DNA of 64,000 bases from JAEYFP01 sp964579795 (GCA_964579795.1 CAZOHM010000013.1:1-64000), one strand, 5' to 3'. Numbered from the stretch's first letter, positions 18,063-26,775 are shown. The notes: generated by a model not told the origin, from the letters alone. Numbers and translations are program-made.

Positions 18063-19112
18063 ATGAACACAAACCTGAAGGATTACATTGTAAGCGAAGA
18101 TACATCTATTATAGATACGATGAAAACAATCAATCGTGGAGAAAATGCCATTGCATTCGTGTGTGAGCAGATGAAGCTTTTAGCGGCTGTGTCAGACGGA
18201 GATGTCAGACGGTATATTATTCAGGGTGGAGATTTGAGCAAATCAATTCGTGAAATAGCCAATTATCATCCAATCTTTGTACTTCGCGATGAAGCAGTTG
18301 ACTATGACAGCTACATGAGAGAAAAGAGTATTACTGCACTTCCGATAGTAGATGATAATCAGATACTCGCAGATATCGAGTTCCTCAGTAAAAGGACCGG
18401 TCAGAAGACACCGATTGGTATTCCCGTCGTCATTATGGCAGGTGGAAAGGGAAGCAGACTCAAGCCGTTTACAGAGATTTTGCCAAAACCCTTGATTCCG
18501 ATAGGAAACAGGACGATTACCGAGCATATTATTTCACGCTTTGAGGAATATGAGTGCAGTCACTTTGATATGATTGTCAACTATAAAAAGAATTTTATCA
18601 AATCGTATTTTCAGGACAATGAGAAGCGTTATGATATTTCATTTGTAGAGGAGCCAGAGTTCTGGGGGACTGCCGGTGGATTAAGGCTTGTTGAGGACAG
18701 ATATGACAGCACGTTTTTTATTACGAACTGTGATATCCTCATTGAATCGGATTACAGGGACATTTATGATTATCATAAGAACAGCGGCAATATCATTACG
18801 ATGGTCTGTGCCCGCAAAAAGGTTGTGATACCGTATGGTACAGTTGAAGCAGATGAGGACGGACATGTCACAGAGCTAAAAGAAAAGCCTTCTTTTGAGT
18901 TTAAGACAAATACGGGATTGTATCTTGCAGAGCCAGAATTCATTAAAAAAATACCAAAGCATACCAAAATAGATATTACTGATGTAATTACACAGTGTAT
19001 TCAGGATGGTGAGCGGGTAGGAACCTATTTAATCAGCGAAAACGAATGGCTGGACATGGGTCAGCTCGATGAGATGGAGCGGATGAAAAAACATTTGAAT
19101 GTGGAAGGATAG
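18063..19112 (+). CDS. ptmE: CBS-domain nucleotidyltransferase (PtmE-like, glucosamine-1-P guanylyltransferase)
   Basis: N-terminal CBS pair (about residues 10-115, with FVCEQMKLLAAVSDGDVRR and ITALPIVDDN) fused to a sugar-phosphate nucleotidyltransferase starting at VVIMAGGKGSRLKPFTEILP. Further motifs are EEPEFWGTAGGLR and FFITNCDILIE. This architecture is that of PtmE, which makes GDP-glucosamine for the legionaminate route in Campylobacter. The start at 18063 follows AAAGGAAAG and fits the promoter at 18002-18029. legI begins 15 bases after the stop. A different NDP-sugar product cannot be excluded. Confidence 0.82.
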   Translation: MNTNLKDYIVSEDTSIIDTMKTINRGENAIAFVCEQMKLLAAVSDGDVRRYIIQGGDLSKSIREIANYHPIFVLRDEAVDYDSYMREKSITALPIVDDNQILADIEFLSKRTGQKTPIGIPVVIMAGGKGSRLKPFTEILPKPLIPIGNRTITEHIISRFEEYECSHFDMIVNYKKNFIKSYFQDNEKRYDISFVEEPEFWGTAGGLRLVEDRYDSTFFITNCDILIESDYRDIYDYHKNSGNIITMVCARKKVVIPYGTVEADEDGHVTELKEKPSFEFKTNTGLYLAEPEFIKKIPKHTKIDITDVITQCIQDGERVGTYLISENEWLDMGQLDEMERMKKHLNVEG

Positions 19113-19127
19113 CAGGTTTAGTAAACA

Positions 19128-20129
19128 ATGGACAAGGTGTTAATCATAGCCGAAGCAGGCGTAAACTATAACGGAGATATAGAAACTGCAAAACAGATGG
19201 TTGCGGTGGCAGCAAAGGCTGGAGCCGATATCGTAAAATTTCAGACAGGAAAGCCGGAAAACTCTATTTCTGTGTATGCAAAAAAGGCAGAATACCAGCA
19301 GGAGACAACAGGTACAGCGGAAAGCCAGCTGCAGATGTGTAAAAAGATTATGCTGCCGGACGAAGATTATCCGGAGCTTGTGAGAGCATGCAGAGAGCAC
19401 CATATACAGTTCTTATCTACTCCATTTGACTGTGAGAGCGTTGATTTCCTGGCAGGTTTTGGTGTGTCACTCTGGAAAATCCCATCAGGAGAGATTACAA
19501 ATTTACCACTGCTTCTGCATATCGCAAAACGAAGAGAGCCTGTCATTCTCTCGACCGGAATGAGTACGATGGAAGAAATAGAAACTGCCGTAGCAGTACT
19601 TAGAGAGCATGGGGCAGGATTAATAACAGTATTACAGTGTAATACAGAGTATCCCACACCTTTTCGGGATGCCAATATCAGAGCAATGCAAACAATTGCA
19701 AACAGGCTGAATGTTCAGACAGGCTATTCAGACCATACAAACGGGATAGAGGTTTCTGTAGCCGCAGTTGCCCTTGGTGCAAAAATTATAGAAAAGCATT
19801 TTACACTTGACCGTACGATGCCGGGACCGGATCAGGCAGCCAGTATGGAGCCGGATGAATTAAAGCAGCTGGTGGATGCAATTCGTCATACAGAGGAGGC
19901 ACTTGGCTCCGGAGAAAAGCTTCCGTCAGAATCTGAAATAAAGAATCGAGACATTGCCAGAAAAAGCATTGTCGCAAAACGTCCAATCAAGGCTGGAGAA
20001 TGTCTGTCAGAAGAAAATCTGACATGTAAGCGCCCGGGAGACGGGATATCGCCGATGAAGTGGTTTGATGTTATCGGGAAAGCTGCTGTGCGTGATTTTG
20101 CACCTGATGAGCAGATAGAAATCAAATAA
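19128..20129 (+). CDS. legI: Legionaminic acid synthase (NeuB/LegI family)
   Basis: Condenses PEP with a 2,4-diacetamido-2,4,6-trideoxyhexose to give the nine-carbon ulosonic acid. The NeuB TIM barrel opens IIAEAGVNYNGD and continues with IVKFQTG, STPFDCESVDFL, WKIPSGEI, TGYSDHTNGIEV (metal His) and KIIEKHFTLDRTMPGPDQ. The C-terminal SAF (antifreeze-like) domain covers about residues 275-333 and begins RKSIVAKRPIKAGE. The length of 333 is typical. LegI rather than sialic acid synthase is chosen because of the neighbouring legB-, ptmE- and legF-like genes; NeuB or PseI are sequence-level alternatives. Confidence 0.88.
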   Translation: MDKVLIIAEAGVNYNGDIETAKQMVAVAAKAGADIVKFQTGKPENSISVYAKKAEYQQETTGTAESQLQMCKKIMLPDEDYPELVRACREHHIQFLSTPFDCESVDFLAGFGVSLWKIPSGEITNLPLLLHIAKRREPVILSTGMSTMEEIETAVAVLREHGAGLITVLQCNTEYPTPFRDANIRAMQTIANRLNVQTGYSDHTNGIEVSVAAVALGAKIIEKHFTLDRTMPGPDQAASMEPDELKQLVDAIRHTEEALGSGEKLPSESEIKNRDIARKSIVAKRPIKAGECLSEENLTCKRPGDGISPMKWFDVIGKAAVRDFAPDEQIEIK

Positions 20130-20142
20130 AGAAGGATAGAGT

Positions 20143-21432
20143 ATGCAGAAACAACATAAGTATGATTTAAGAGGAAAACGTCTTTTATTCGTGGGAGCGT
20201 CAGGACATTTCACACCGGCAATTGAAGCGGCAAAGGAAATGGGCGTCTATACGATAGCCATTAATTATTCACCGGCAGCAGCCGGAAAGAAGTTTGCCGA
20301 TCTTGCAGTAGATGTAGATACCTATAATCCTGATGAAGTGCTGGCCTTTGCCAGAGAGCAAAAAATCGATGGGCTTTTTACGAGCTGGAATGAAGTAAAC
20401 ATATATACAACAGAATATGTTGCAAAGCAAATGGGACTGCCATTTTATGGTACAAAGGAGCAGCTTGATCAGCTGATCAAAAAAAACGCCTTCAAGGAAA
20501 CATGCAGAAGGTATGGAGTACCGGTTGTGCCGGAGTACTTCACCGGTCATGATTTGACAGATGAGATGATAGATAAATTTGTATATCCTGTGATTTTTAA
20601 GCCAACAGACAGTGGCGGAACAAGAGGCATGACCATTTTATATGATAAAAGCGGTGTACATGCTGCCTATGAAAAGGCAATGGAGGCTTCCATTGAGAAA
20701 AAGATTGTTGTTGAGAAGTATTTAAAGGATACAAAGCTGATAGTTATTGACTTTGCAGTGCAGAATGGAGAACCATACATTGTCAGTGTGGCAGACCGTT
20801 CAACTGTCAGAGATTCAGAAATGAGCGTTCCGCTTGCTGTTTCATTTATGTATCCTTCTGACTATATTGATATGGTAGAAGAGCAGGTGCTTCCTTCCCT
20901 GAAGCAGATGATTAAGGGCCTTGGAATTCAAAACGGCATCATTTCCATGGAAGGAATGATCAGTGAAGGCGTCATGTATATTATTGAGACACAGTTTCGG
21001 TTTGGCGGGACACACTGTGATAAGTTCGTAACACTTGACACCGGTGTGGATCTGATGAAAATGATGGTTGAGTTTTCGCTGACAGGCCATTTTGACAGTT
21101 ATAATCTAAAGCAGACAATGAATCCGAGATTTCACGGTATTTATGCATGCCAGAATCTGCAGATGAATCCCGGAGTGATTGCCCACATTGGCGGAATCGA
21201 CAAGGTAAAGGCACTTCCCGGAGTAGACTGGTTTATCCAGTTAAAGAACATTGGGGACGGTGTGGTAGCAGACGGTTCCACAGCGAGAAATTTTGCAAAA
21301 ATAGGTCTTTCCGGAGCAAACAGAAGAGAGTTATACAATTTGATGGATCAGATTCAGAGTACACTGGACATCAAGGATCAGGACGGAAATGACATGGTCA
21401 TTCACAATATTCCATTATCATTTAGACAGTGA
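20143..21432 (+). CDS. ATP-grasp carboxylate ligase
   Basis: A 429-residue ATP-grasp protein. An N-terminal pre-ATP-grasp Rossmann domain (GKRLLFVGASGHFTPAIEAA) is followed by the ATP-grasp core: FVYPVIFKPTDSGGTRGM (nucleotide-binding loop), KKIVVEKYL, and a metal-binding site resembling the usual E-x-N-x-R-x-G-G as IETQFRFGGTHCD. The enzyme class joins a carboxylate to an amine or thiol via an acyl phosphate. It lies between legI and an internal promoter, and begins the block of non-leg genes inside the leg operon. A plausible job is acylating the amino sugar with a hydroxy or amino acid, but the substrates are unknown. Confidence 0.8.
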   Translation: MQKQHKYDLRGKRLLFVGASGHFTPAIEAAKEMGVYTIAINYSPAAAGKKFADLAVDVDTYNPDEVLAFAREQKIDGLFTSWNEVNIYTTEYVAKQMGLPFYGTKEQLDQLIKKNAFKETCRRYGVPVVPEYFTGHDLTDEMIDKFVYPVIFKPTDSGGTRGMTILYDKSGVHAAYEKAMEASIEKKIVVEKYLKDTKLIVIDFAVQNGEPYIVSVADRSTVRDSEMSVPLAVSFMYPSDYIDMVEEQVLPSLKQMIKGLGIQNGIISMEGMISEGVMYIIETQFRFGGTHCDKFVTLDTGVDLMKMMVEFSLTGHFDSYNLKQTMNPRFHGIYACQNLQMNPGVIAHIGGIDKVKALPGVDWFIQLKNIGDGVVADGSTARNFAKIGLSGANRRELYNLMDQIQSTLDIKDQDGNDMVIHNIPLSFRQ

Positions 21433-21471
21433 CAAGAGGGCACTTTCGAGATATAATGTGCTATGAAAGTG
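21429..21471 (+). promoter_or_regulatory. Internal promoter with an inverted repeat across its -10 box
   Basis: GTGACA (21429-21434), 17-base spacer and perfect TATAAT (21452-21457). A perfect 7-bp inverted repeat, CACTTTC (21441-21447) and GAAAGTG (21465-21471), brackets the -10 element with 17 bases between the arms. The arrangement suits a repressor operator. It sits in the 82-base gap before the GAPDH-like gene and would allow the inner gene block to be switched separately from legI. Confidence 0.68.
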
Positions 21472-21514
21472 AAAGCATCACAATATGATATCCGTAAGCT
21501 ATGAGGAGAAAAGT

Positions 21515-22555
21515 ATGAAAAAGATGAGAGTATTAATCAACGGACTTGGCAGAATCGGTCGTGCAATTGTCAGAATCAATCTGGAGAATGATTATTTTGA
21601 CCTTGTTGCAATCAATGATATCAATCCGGACAATAAAAATATGGCATATCTGCTGAAATATGACTGTACGTTTGGGAAGCTTCCTAATCAGGTAAACAGT
21701 GACGAAAATTATATTTATATTGATGATAATAAAATCAGAATATCCCATGAGAGCGAAATCAATGATGTGGATATGACAGACATAGACATTGTGGTGGAAG
21801 CATCCGGTGTACAGAAAAACATAGACCAGGTTGATAAAATGGCAGCCGCATCTACTGTAAAAAGATTTATTATTACGAATGTGAATTCCAAGAAATCCAA
21901 AAATATTATTTTCGGTGTAAATGAAAAAGAATTGGAGGACATGGATCAGAAGATTTTGTCGTCTAGCATTTGCGATGCAATATCATTAGGACCTATTTAC
22001 GGTATCTTATCAAAAAACTTCAAGATAGAGAGTGGCTTTCTTGTAACGCTGCATCCTTGGCTTTCCTATCAGAACCTGCTTGATGGACCGGCGAAATCAT
22101 GGTCTCAGCCGGGAGATGTATATTCGCATTATGCACTTGGCAGAGCTTCCACGCAAAATCTGATTCCGAAATCGACATCTGCCATCCGCGCACTCAGTAA
22201 CGTATTTCCGGAGGCGCTTGATACAGTATGCAGCTTTTCCTATAGGACACCGACTCAGATTGTATCGAGTGCAGTTCTGACACTGGTACTTGACAGGAAC
22301 ACGACACCTGAGGAATTGATCGGACTTTTCAGTGAAGTAGAGAAACAGCAGCAGTATCCGATTCTTGAGACAACAAACGAACCATTGATTTCTATAGATT
22401 ATGTAAAGAACAATCACTCTGCAATTATTGATACCCGTTGGATTCAGGTCAAAAACGGCAACCACATAGAGCTTGTATACTGGTATGACAATGAGTGGGG
22501 ATATTCGTCAAGAATTGTGGATATGATAAAATATCTGGGTGGTCTTTATTCATGA
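21515..22555 (+). CDS. GAPDH-like phosphorylating aldehyde dehydrogenase
   Basis: A 346-residue protein with the GAPDH fold: NAD-binding RVLINGLGRIGRAIVRIN, IDIVVEASG, and the C-terminal IELVYWYDNEWGYSSRIVDM. The active-site loop is altered. The usual S-C-T-T-N-C-L-A-P becomes SSICDAISLGP, keeping the catalytic Cys but losing the Thr-Thr-Asn; the catalytic His is probably in VTLHPWLSYQNLLDGP. It is therefore unlikely to be the glycolytic enzyme and may oxidise or reduce another phospho-sugar or hydroxy-acyl phosphate. The ATG at 21515 has GAGGAG 6 bases upstream. It follows the promoter/inverted repeat at 21429 and overlaps the next gene by 4 bases. Confidence 0.82.
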   Translation: MKKMRVLINGLGRIGRAIVRINLENDYFDLVAINDINPDNKNMAYLLKYDCTFGKLPNQVNSDENYIYIDDNKIRISHESEINDVDMTDIDIVVEASGVQKNIDQVDKMAAASTVKRFIITNVNSKKSKNIIFGVNEKELEDMDQKILSSSICDAISLGPIYGILSKNFKIESGFLVTLHPWLSYQNLLDGPAKSWSQPGDVYSHYALGRASTQNLIPKSTSAIRALSNVFPEALDTVCSFSYRTPTQIVSSAVLTLVLDRNTTPEELIGLFSEVEKQQQYPILETTNEPLISIDYVKNNHSAIIDTRWIQVKNGNHIELVYWYDNEWGYSSRIVDMIKYLGGLYS

Positions 22556-23697
22556 AAATATTAGCAGCAGCTGGGTCTTTCAAGGATGTTTATACATCCC
22601 TGGAGGCCTGCGAGATGATTAAGAATATTTTAGGTGCACAGCATGAGGTAATTACTGCCCCAATCTGCGATGGCGGAGAGTACACCTACGATATTCTTAA
22701 TTCTTATTTTACCTGTAAAAAAGAATATGCCAAGGACGTCTGTAATCCATACGGAAAACAGGTTCGCGTACCATATCTTGTACTTTCTGAGGAGGCTTAC
22801 GTGATTTCTTCTGAAATCATTCGTCTGATGCCCGAAGAGGAGGCTTATAAAAATCCGCTTCTGCTGACCGACTATGGACTCGGACAGGTGCTGCTTGATG
22901 CAGTACAAAAGGGGTATCGCAGGATTAATCTCTGTCTTGGCGGGACATCCACGATTGGCTTTGGGATCGGGACGGCGCAGGCACTTGGTGTGCGTTTTTA
23001 TGATGAGACAGGAGCGTTATTTACAGAACCGTTAAAGCCTGTTCAGTACAGTCAAATATCAAGAATGGAATATGATAGGGAGCATTTTAGCGGTATCCAT
23101 CTTAAGGTCATTAATGACGGAATTACAAAGGCATGCGACCTTGCAACAGTCAATCCACTCAAGATAGGAAAGCAGTTTGCGGGGGATAAACAGGAAATCC
23201 TTCAAAAAATTGACGAAGCGTTTGCCGCAGTGCTCCGTGTGACCGGATTAACAGCAAAAGACCCCTATTCCGGGAATGGCGGTGGAATTTACTTTGGTAT
23301 AGAGCATTTATTTGACACAGAGTATGTGAAGGGTACAGAGTATTTTTGCAGATTATTTCATCTGAAAGAGGCAATTGAGAGCTGCGAGCTTGTAATTACC
23401 GGAGAAGGAAGATTTGACAATCCGCATTTGAAAAAAATCCCTATAGTAGTGACTGAGCTTGCAAAAAACTGTCACAAGCGAGTCCTTTTCATATGTGGAC
23501 AGGCAGATGAAGAATTACTGAGTCATACAGATTTAGCAGCCATCGGAATAGATACGTTAATCAGCTGTGGCAGCTATTACAGAACGCACAAAATTGAAAA
23601 GACCTATGAAAATGATGCCATGATGTATCGGGAAATGACACCAGTGATTCTCAGGGAGGAATTAGAAAAGCTATGGAAAACGAATTATTCAGTATGA
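22552..23697 (+). CDS. Divergent glycerate-kinase family protein
   Basis: A 381-residue member of the type-1 glycerate kinase (GlxK/GarK) family. AAAGSFKDVYTSLEAC corresponds to the usual P-D-S-F-K-G-S-x-x-A, PICDGGEYTYDIL to P-x-A-D-G-G-E-G-T, LCLGGTSTIGFGIGTAQALG to the Gly-rich core, and ELVITGEGRFD to the ATP site. Several normally fixed residues differ (Ile-Cys-Asp, Tyr after Glu, loss of N-D-G-G), so glycerate may not be the substrate. Its start overlaps the GAPDH-like stop (ATGA). Within this block it could phosphorylate a glycerate-like acid or a cyclitol. Confidence 0.77.
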   Translation: MKILAAAGSFKDVYTSLEACEMIKNILGAQHEVITAPICDGGEYTYDILNSYFTCKKEYAKDVCNPYGKQVRVPYLVLSEEAYVISSEIIRLMPEEEAYKNPLLLTDYGLGQVLLDAVQKGYRRINLCLGGTSTIGFGIGTAQALGVRFYDETGALFTEPLKPVQYSQISRMEYDREHFSGIHLKVINDGITKACDLATVNPLKIGKQFAGDKQEILQKIDEAFAAVLRVTGLTAKDPYSGNGGGIYFGIEHLFDTEYVKGTEYFCRLFHLKEAIESCELVITGEGRFDNPHLKKIPIVVTELAKNCHKRVLFICGQADEELLSHTDLAAIGIDTLISCGSYYRTHKIEKTYENDAMMYREMTPVILREELEKLWKTNYSV

Positions 23698-24443
23698 AAA
23701 ATATGAATGCAATTGTCACAGGCGGTGGAAAAGGGCTTGGAAAGGGAATTGCCGAGGGCTTTCTGGAAAGCGGAGCAAATGTCATCATTACCGGTTCTTC
23801 AGATGCGATATTTGAAACAGAAAAGGAATTTAAGGAAAAGGGCTTTTCGGGAATACATGCAGTACAGATGAATCTGTCGGACAGAGCAGCGAGAGCAGAG
23901 GCTTTCACAGAATGTATCCGTCTATTTGAGGGTCGTCTGGACGTACTTGTCAACAATGCCGGTATCCAGAAGAGAATTCCACTTTGCGAGTTTCCCCTGG
24001 AAGCATGGGATGAGCTGCTGGAAATCAATCTGACAGCAGTTTTTGATTTAAGCCAGAGAGCTGTCAATGTGATGAAACAACATCATTACGGTAAAATCAT
24101 CAATGTTTCTTCGATAGGCGCACATATCAGCAGTGCAAGAAACATTCCTGCCTATCAGGCGGCAAAGGGCGGAGTCAGACAGCTGACAGTATGCTTTGCA
24201 GATGAATGTGCAGAATATGGTATTTGTACGAACGCCATTGCGCCCGGATATGCAAAAACAGGCTTGACAACAGCTGTATATGAAAATGAGGAAGCGAGTG
24301 CCATGACATGCAAAAAGGTGCCGCTTGGCAGATGGGCGACTCCACAGGATCTGAAGGGCTGCACAATCATGCTTGCATCTCATGCCGGAGACTATATTAA
24401 TGGAGCATCTATTGTAATAGACGGCGGAGTGATTTGCCGTTAG
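23673..24443 (+). CDS. Short-chain dehydrogenase/reductase
   Basis: Classical SDR of 256 residues. The cofactor loop is AIVTGGGKGLGKGIAEGF, with NNAG at about residue 90, the catalytic Ser in INVSSIGAH and the catalytic pair in PAYQAAKGG (Tyr-x3-Lys). It ends ASIVIDGG. It is most like gluconate-5-dehydrogenase/KduD-type enzymes that act on polyols and keto-acids. A PtmA role (the SDR of Campylobacter leg loci) is possible. It overlaps the kinase gene by 25 bases. NAD versus NADP preference is not clear from the sequence. Confidence 0.88.
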   Translation: MENELFSMKNMNAIVTGGGKGLGKGIAEGFLESGANVIITGSSDAIFETEKEFKEKGFSGIHAVQMNLSDRAARAEAFTECIRLFEGRLDVLVNNAGIQKRIPLCEFPLEAWDELLEINLTAVFDLSQRAVNVMKQHHYGKIINVSSIGAHISSARNIPAYQAAKGGVRQLTVCFADECAEYGICTNAIAPGYAKTGLTTAVYENEEASAMTCKKVPLGRWATPQDLKGCTIMLASHAGDYINGASIVIDGGVICR

Positions 24444-24454
24444 GAAGGAAAGCC

Positions 24455-25192
24455 ATGAAAGCAGTTGTTCTATGGGCGGGATGTGGCCGCAGAATACAAA
24501 AAGAATATAATGGGCTGCATAAGGCAATGATTCCACTCTGTGGGAGGCCGCTGCTTGCCTATTTGCTTGATAATATCAGACGGGCAGGCTTTGAGGAGAT
24601 TGTACCGGTGCTTGGCTACAGAGCAGAGGAGCTGCTTGCACAGATTCGTGCTTATGCTGAGCCTACGGTATTTCCGGTATACAATCCGGACTTTGACAGA
24701 ACAAATAATCTGTACTCTCTGTTGCAGGCAAGAGATATTCTAGCAGGAGAGTCTTTTGTTGTGATTAACGGGGATATGGTGTTTGATTATCATATTCTTG
24801 AGGATATCAGAAGGATGAGCGGAAACGCCATAGCCGTAGACACCAACACATATCCGAACCAGATCGACAGTCCGCGAGTATTGATTCAGAATGAAAGAAT
24901 TATGGATATTGGACGACACCGTTCCATTGAAGAAGCTAATGGATACGCAGTCGGTATTTACAGATTTTCCAAAGAGCTTTCAGAACCTTATTTTGATGCA
25001 GCAGTGGCACTTTGCGAGAGAAAACCGGAGGCAGGATATCATGAGCCACTTGAACCGTTGCTGGCTGAATCAATCGTGCATCCATGTGTGACTGGGTCAC
25101 ATTTGTGGATGGATGTAGATGAAAAGGCAGATGTACACAGAGCAGAACAAATGCTTACCGGATGGAGGAAGAAAGATGAATCAGGATATTGA
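24455..25192 (+). CDS. LicC-like phosphoalcohol cytidylyltransferase
   Basis: Small nucleotidyltransferase of 245 residues. The signature is VLWAGCGRRIQKEYNGLHKA with PLCGRPLLAYLL, then VYNPDFDRTNNLYSLLQAR, a stretch typical of LicC/phosphocholine-type cytidylyltransferases rather than hexose-1-phosphate enzymes, and FVVINGDMVFD as metal site. It should activate a phosphorylated small alcohol or acid with CTP (or another NTP). AGGAAGGAA precedes ATG 24455, and the gene overlaps the cyclase gene by 17 bases. The product of the neighbouring cyclase/SDR/kinase genes is the obvious candidate substrate. Confidence 0.78.
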   Translation: MKAVVLWAGCGRRIQKEYNGLHKAMIPLCGRPLLAYLLDNIRRAGFEEIVPVLGYRAEELLAQIRAYAEPTVFPVYNPDFDRTNNLYSLLQARDILAGESFVVINGDMVFDYHILEDIRRMSGNAIAVDTNTYPNQIDSPRVLIQNERIMDIGRHRSIEEANGYAVGIYRFSKELSEPYFDAAVALCERKPEAGYHEPLEPLLAESIVHPCVTGSHLWMDVDEKADVHRAEQMLTGWRKKDESGY

Positions 25193-26309
25193 GACAACCT
25201 ATGAGCATAGCTATACAACAAAGTTTATAATAGATGAATCGGCGGATTTTTCACGCCTGGCTGAGATGGATCTGCATGCATATGACAGAGTCTTTCTCGT
25301 AATTGACAAGCAGGTTGCAGGACTGTATCTTTCACAGCTTCTGAAGCGTATTAACAGACCTATGGAGCAGGTATTTATTCATGAAGCAGAGGCCGTGGAA
25401 TATACAAAGTCAATTGGATATTATCCAAAGCTTGTAGACTTTTTAGAGAGTCATACAGCAGGACGGTATGATGCAGTGATTGCTGTTGGCGGTGGAATCA
25501 TCATTGACCTTGTATCCTTTACAGTATCTACCTATATGAGAGGGCTTCCGTTTTTTATTATTGCAACAACACTGATTGGACAGACAGATGCATCCACAGC
25601 CGGAAAAACATGCCTAAATTCCGGAAATACCAAAAATCTTCTCGGGACTTTTTTCTATCCGAAAGTTGTGTATAATAATATAGAGATTATGCGGACAAAT
25701 ACGAAGCGGATTCTCAGACAGGGTCTGTCAGAAGCATTTAAATACAGTCTGTTGACGGATGGCAGACTGCTTGATACGATTGTTGCATTCCAGAACAGAG
25801 AATACGACAGCATGCTTATGGAGCAGATTGTACATAGTACCATTCAGGCAAGAATACAGATTCGCAAGGTGGATCCGCTTGCAAGCAATCTTGGACATAC
25901 GTTTGGTCATGCACTTGAAAAGTATTTTGACTATCAGATTCTACACGGAGATGCAATTCTTACAGGTACGGTCATGGCTATTCATTTTGCAGTAGAAAAG
26001 GGATTGATGGAGCAGGAGGAGTGTGACAAAATCTTTTTACTGATGCAGCAGGCGCATCTGAATGTTGCAATTTCGGAAACACTTGATATTCCGAAGCTTG
26101 TCTCATTTATGAAAAAGGATAAGAAATCAAGCTCGAAGAAGCTGCATCTTGTCATGATTCATGGAATTGGTAAGCCGTATAGAGGAGATACTCCGTTTTT
26201 CGAAGCGGATTATGATGAAATCGAGCAGTTTTTGACAAGATATATGGCTGAATATACACACAAAAAGCAGGACTTTATCAAATATGTGGATTTAGATATG
26301 CTTGATTAA
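25176..26309 (+). CDS. 3-dehydroquinate-synthase-like sugar-phosphate cyclase
   Basis: A 377-residue member of the DHQS superfamily. The NAD-binding loop is AVGGGIIIDLVSFTVSTYMR, followed by ATTLIGQTDASTAGKTCLN. Zn ligands are visible in SEAFKYSLL (Glu), LGHTFGHALE (His) and QILHGDAI (His). The usual Gly-x-Arg-x-x-Leu-Asn stretch just before GHTFGHA is shortened to PLASNLGHTFG, so part of the normal DAHP phosphate/carboxylate site is missing. This argues against a plain AroB and for a cyclase acting on another phosphosugar (for example sedoheptulose-7-phosphate type), giving a carbasugar or cyclitol. GGAGGAA lies 5 bases before ATG 25176. Its setting is sugar biosynthesis, not shikimate. Confidence 0.85.
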   Translation: MNQDIETTYEHSYTTKFIIDESADFSRLAEMDLHAYDRVFLVIDKQVAGLYLSQLLKRINRPMEQVFIHEAEAVEYTKSIGYYPKLVDFLESHTAGRYDAVIAVGGGIIIDLVSFTVSTYMRGLPFFIIATTLIGQTDASTAGKTCLNSGNTKNLLGTFFYPKVVYNNIEIMRTNTKRILRQGLSEAFKYSLLTDGRLLDTIVAFQNREYDSMLMEQIVHSTIQARIQIRKVDPLASNLGHTFGHALEKYFDYQILHGDAILTGTVMAIHFAVEKGLMEQEECDKIFLLMQQAHLNVAISETLDIPKLVSFMKKDKKSSSKKLHLVMIHGIGKPYRGDTPFFEADYDEIEQFLTRYMAEYTHKKQDFIKYVDLDMLD

Positions 26310-26340
26310 AGATAATATATCAGAATAAGGAGAAAATCTA

Positions 26341-26775
26341 ATGATAACAACAATGAATCATACGAGCTTTACTGTCAGCAATCTGAAAGAGGCTGTTGAC
26401 TTTTATCAGAATGTACTTGGTCTGGAGCTTGTCAGTCTGGCAGACAGAGATGAGGAGTTTTCAGCAGCTGTAACAGGTATTTCAGGCGCAAAGCTGAATA
26501 TAGCCTATATGAAAGCACCAAACTGCTCGATAGAGCTGATTGAGTATACAGGTGCAGCAGGCGTCAGACTCGATACCGCTACAAATAACACAGGCAGTGC
26601 ACATGTATGCTTTAATGTGGCGGATTATGATGAGTGGCTCGTTAGGCTCGAGCAGAATCATGTACGCTTCAGAGGTGAGCTGTGTCAGGTCCCGGCAGGC
26701 CCAAACAAAGGCAAGCGTGTATGCTACTGTATGGACAATGATGGGAATAATCTTGAGTTTATAGAGGAAAGATAG
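26341..26775 (+). CDS. VOC/glyoxalase superfamily metalloprotein
   Basis: A 144-residue protein with the vicinal-oxygen-chelate fold: two beta-alpha-beta-beta-beta repeats. Likely metal ligands are His in MNHTSFTVSNL, Glu in SIELIEY, His in GSAHVCFNV and Glu in NNLEFIEER. It resembles methylmalonyl-CoA epimerase/glyoxalase I in form and might epimerise an acidic alpha-carbon or open or isomerise a ring in this pathway. AAGGAG lies ahead of the ATG. It sits 31 bases after the cyclase gene, in the same operon. Substrate unknown. Confidence 0.8.
   Translation: MITTMNHTSFTVSNLKEAVDFYQNVLGLELVSLADRDEEFSAAVTGISGAKLNIAYMKAPNCSIELIEYTGAAGVRLDTATNNTGSAHVCFNVADYDEWLVRLEQNHVRFRGELCQVPAGPNKGKRVCYCMDNDGNNLEFIEER

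Noticed and set aside
25176..26309. Glycerol-1-phosphate dehydrogenase (same superfamily)
   Set aside because: GHTFGHALE and the YMRG/TTL-x-x-Q-x-D motifs are those of the cyclase branch, not of G1P dehydrogenase.
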